Part shown: one piece after another, positions 62,518 to 64,000 of the stretch
How positions within the stretch are numbered: position 1 is the stretch's first letter
How the letters are laid out: each line of letters begins with the position of its first letter
Assembly: GCA_965220265.1 (NCBI GenBank)
Contig: CBDCPM010000004.1
Coordinates: forward strand, 2,790,001 to 2,854,000
Direction of reading: 5' to 3'
Origin: Bin87 sp965220265
GTDB taxonomy: Bacteria; Chloroflexota; Dehalococcoidia; Lucifugimonadales; UBA3495
DNA length: 64,000 nucleotides
Position numbers and translations under genes: made by a program
Notes under the pieces: generated by a model
Databases searched by the model: none
What the model saw: only the letters and a program-made list of their open reading frames with translations
What the model was told of the DNA's origin: nothing

Positions 62518-63753
62518 ATGTTCCTGATGCGTTTTACCGAACGGGCTTACGTGAATTACACCGAGGAGGACGTGCGCAACTCGCCCAACGAGGCGGTGCG
62601 GCTCACCTTCTCGAACTCCAACTTCAACCCCCAGGAAGGCCATTACCTCTACAACATGTACCTCGACGAGTACGAGTACTCCGAAGAGGTTGGGTTCGAC
62701 GGCCTGATGCTCAACGAGCACCACAACACGCCCACCTGCCTGGGCGCGACGATGAACCTGGAAGCAGCCATCCTGGCCCGCAACACCAAGAACAGCAAGA
62801 TCGTGCTCCTGGGCAACCCGTTGCCCATTTTCGACAACCCAATCCGGTTGGCCGAAGAGCTGGCCGAGATCGACATGATCTCCGGCGGCCGCTTGGTGTC
62901 CGGTTTTGTTCGCGGCACCGGCGTGGAGAGCTTGGCCACCAACACCAACCCGCTGCATAACCGGGCTCGATTCGAAGAAGCCCACGACCTGGTCATCAAA
63001 ACCTGGACCACGCCCGGCCCGTTCCGTTGGGAAGGAGACCACTACCATTTCCGCGTGGTCAACCCGTTCCAGACACCCATGCAGAAGCCACATCCCCCGG
63101 TATGGATTCCCGGAACGGGCAGCCCAGAGACGCTGGTGTGGTGCGCTGAGCGAAACTATCCCTACATCTTCCTGGAAACCGACCCGCAGGGCACCCAGGA
63201 CATGAAGTCCATCTACGCCGAGACCGCCCGCGAGCACGGTTATGAGCCAGGTCCGGAGAACTTCGGCTACCTGGTTCGCATCCACGTGCAGGACACCGAC
63301 GAAAAGGCCTACGACGTAGGCAAGGGCTACATGGTGGGCAACATCGGCGTGGGCCGCATCCCTCTGCCGCGCGATTACGCCTCACCTGTGGGCTACGGCA
63401 GCCGCAGCGACGACCCCCGCTTCCTGCGCCTGCGCGAGCAGATCCGCAGCGACCCGTTCCGCGTGGGCGGCTTGGATGGAGCGCAGTACGACTCCATTCT
63501 GGACTCCAAGCGGTGGATCATCGGCAGCCCCGACACCGTGGTCAGCCAGCTCCGCGAGGTGCTGAGCTTCATGCGCCCCGGCATCCTGGCGGTGTGGACC
63601 AACGATGGCTCCATCAGCCATGAGGATACGATGCGCTGCCTGGAGCTGATGGGTCAGGAGGTGCTGCCGGCCCTGCGTGAAATCGGAGAAGAGCTGGAAC
63701 TGACCGACCCCTTCCAGAAGGAAGGAGTACAGCCCGGGCTAACCAGGATGTAA
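62518..63753 (+). CDS. LLM-class flavin (FMN/F420)-dependent oxidoreductase, second copy
   Basis: A protein of 411 residues. Signals are VGFDGLMLNEHHNTPTCLGA, KIVLLGNPLPIFDNPIRLAE, EIDMISGGRLVSGFVRGTGV and PPVWIPGTGSPETLVWCAER. GGAGGCAATTCC precedes the ATG. It belongs to a different subgroup from the first copy (for example, the insert GYGSRSDDPRFLRLREQI near the C terminus). It is followed by an alpha/beta hydrolase gene, a common pairing in degradation of cyclic ketones or esters, so a substrate of that type is inferred. Confidence 0.92.
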   Translation: MFLMRFTERAYVNYTEEDVRNSPNEAVRLTFSNSNFNPQEGHYLYNMYLDEYEYSEEVGFDGLMLNEHHNTPTCLGATMNLEAAILARNTKNSKIVLLGNPLPIFDNPIRLAEELAEIDMISGGRLVSGFVRGTGVESLATNTNPLHNRARFEEAHDLVIKTWTTPGPFRWEGDHYHFRVVNPFQTPMQKPHPPVWIPGTGSPETLVWCAERNYPYIFLETDPQGTQDMKSIYAETAREHGYEPGPENFGYLVRIHVQDTDEKAYDVGKGYMVGNIGVGRIPLPRDYASPVGYGSRSDDPRFLRLREQIRSDPFRVGGLDGAQYDSILDSKRWIIGSPDTVVSQLREVLSFMRPGILAVWTNDGSISHEDTMRCLELMGQEVLPALREIGEELELTDPFQKEGVQPGLTRM

Positions 63754-63797
63754 GCGCTGCTCAATCGACTGTTCATGAAGCAAGGAGCATAACCCCA

Positions 63798-64000
63798 ATG
63801 GCAAACTTCACCGAGGAAACCATCTCCGTCGCCGGCGGCAGCCTGCAGGTGTACAAGGGCGGCAGCGGCGACCCGCTTCTGGTGCTGCACGGCGCCGGCG
63901 GCAACGCCGGCCCCCGGCGTTACGCCCACGCCCTGGCCGAGAAGTTCACCGTTTACCTGCCTTCGCATCCCGGTTACGGCAAGAGCGACCGGCCCGGCTG
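63798..64000 (+). CDS. Alpha/beta hydrolase, 3' end cut by window
   Basis: An open frame of 67 residues from the ATG at 63798 to the window end. It shows GGSLQVYKGGSGDPLLVLHG with the oxyanion motif HGAGG and the following YLPSHPGYGKSDRPG, the usual start of an alpha/beta hydrolase. The catalytic Ser, Asp and His would lie outside the window. It is 44 bases after the LLM gene and probably in its operon. Confidence 0.85.
   Translation, partial: MANFTEETISVAGGSLQVYKGGSGDPLLVLHGAGGNAGPRRYAHALAEKFTVYLPSHPGYGKSDRPG

Noticed and set aside
1..64000. CRISPR array, rRNA genes, prophage
   Set aside because: No regularly spaced repeats with unique spacers, no rRNA-like sequence and no phage structural or packaging genes were seen.

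Overview
The window looks like a chromosomal segment of an uncultivated, fairly GC-rich bacterium, most likely a Chloroflexota member of the SAR202/Dehalococcoidia or sponge-symbiont kind. The signs are a coenzyme F420 ligase (CofE) with two luciferase-like (LLM) oxidoreductases, an HspR-controlled chaperone operon, DUF5679, several Uma2-type genes and an N-acyl-D-amino-acid-deacylase-like amidohydrolase. No rRNA is present, so the phylum is an inference.

Layout. (1) 1-15.1 kb is ordinary chromosome: a partial BluB-like gene, cofE, an ImmA/DUF4411 toxin-antitoxin-like pair, the dnaJ-hspR-clp operon facing a small heat-shock gene, a DUF2806 gene with a small partner, a protein with a duplicated domain, a cyclase-family hydrolase, DUF5679, a flavoprotein disulfide reductase and an orphan TRAP permease. 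(2) 15.2-24.0 kb is an insertion-sequence (IS) island: MITE, IS630, IS1182 and IS630 set end to end and separated only by CTAG, then IS1380, IS5 and other remnants. (3) 24.1-29.6 kb holds an amidohydrolase with an embedded Rieske [2Fe-2S] domain, followed by decayed peptide-ABC-transporter and secreted-repeat-protein genes. (4) 29.7-45.2 kb is a second, larger IS island: an integrase-core IS, ISAs1, IS5, IS701, IS66 carrying IS1380 and another transposase gene, IS630 carrying a MITE that carries an IS5, then IS701 and IS630. Here too the junctions are mostly CTAG-like tetranucleotides. (5) 45.2-64 kb is chromosome again: DUF885, EthD, an atypical SDR, then on the minus strand tRNA-Thr, tRNA-Tyr, tRNA-Thr, tuf, rpmG, secE, nusG, rplK, rplA, rplJ, rplL with an L10-type leader, tRNA-Gly on the other strand, an alpha-carbonic anhydrase, a ketopantoate-reductase-like gene, vapBC, serA, and an alternating LLM/Uma2/Mrr cluster.

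How it works together. The translation block and heat-shock block are standard housekeeping. CofE with LLM oxidoreductases fits F420- or FMN-based chemistry on organic substrates, and the amidohydrolase with peptide-transporter remnants fits use of amidated or peptide-like compounds. Most transposase genes here are broken, often by short perfect tandem duplications or single-base indels close to the catalytic D, D and E codons; only IS1182, the two identical IS1380 copies, IS66 and one unassigned transposase read through. I cannot tell from sequence alone whether those lesions are biological or assembly errors.
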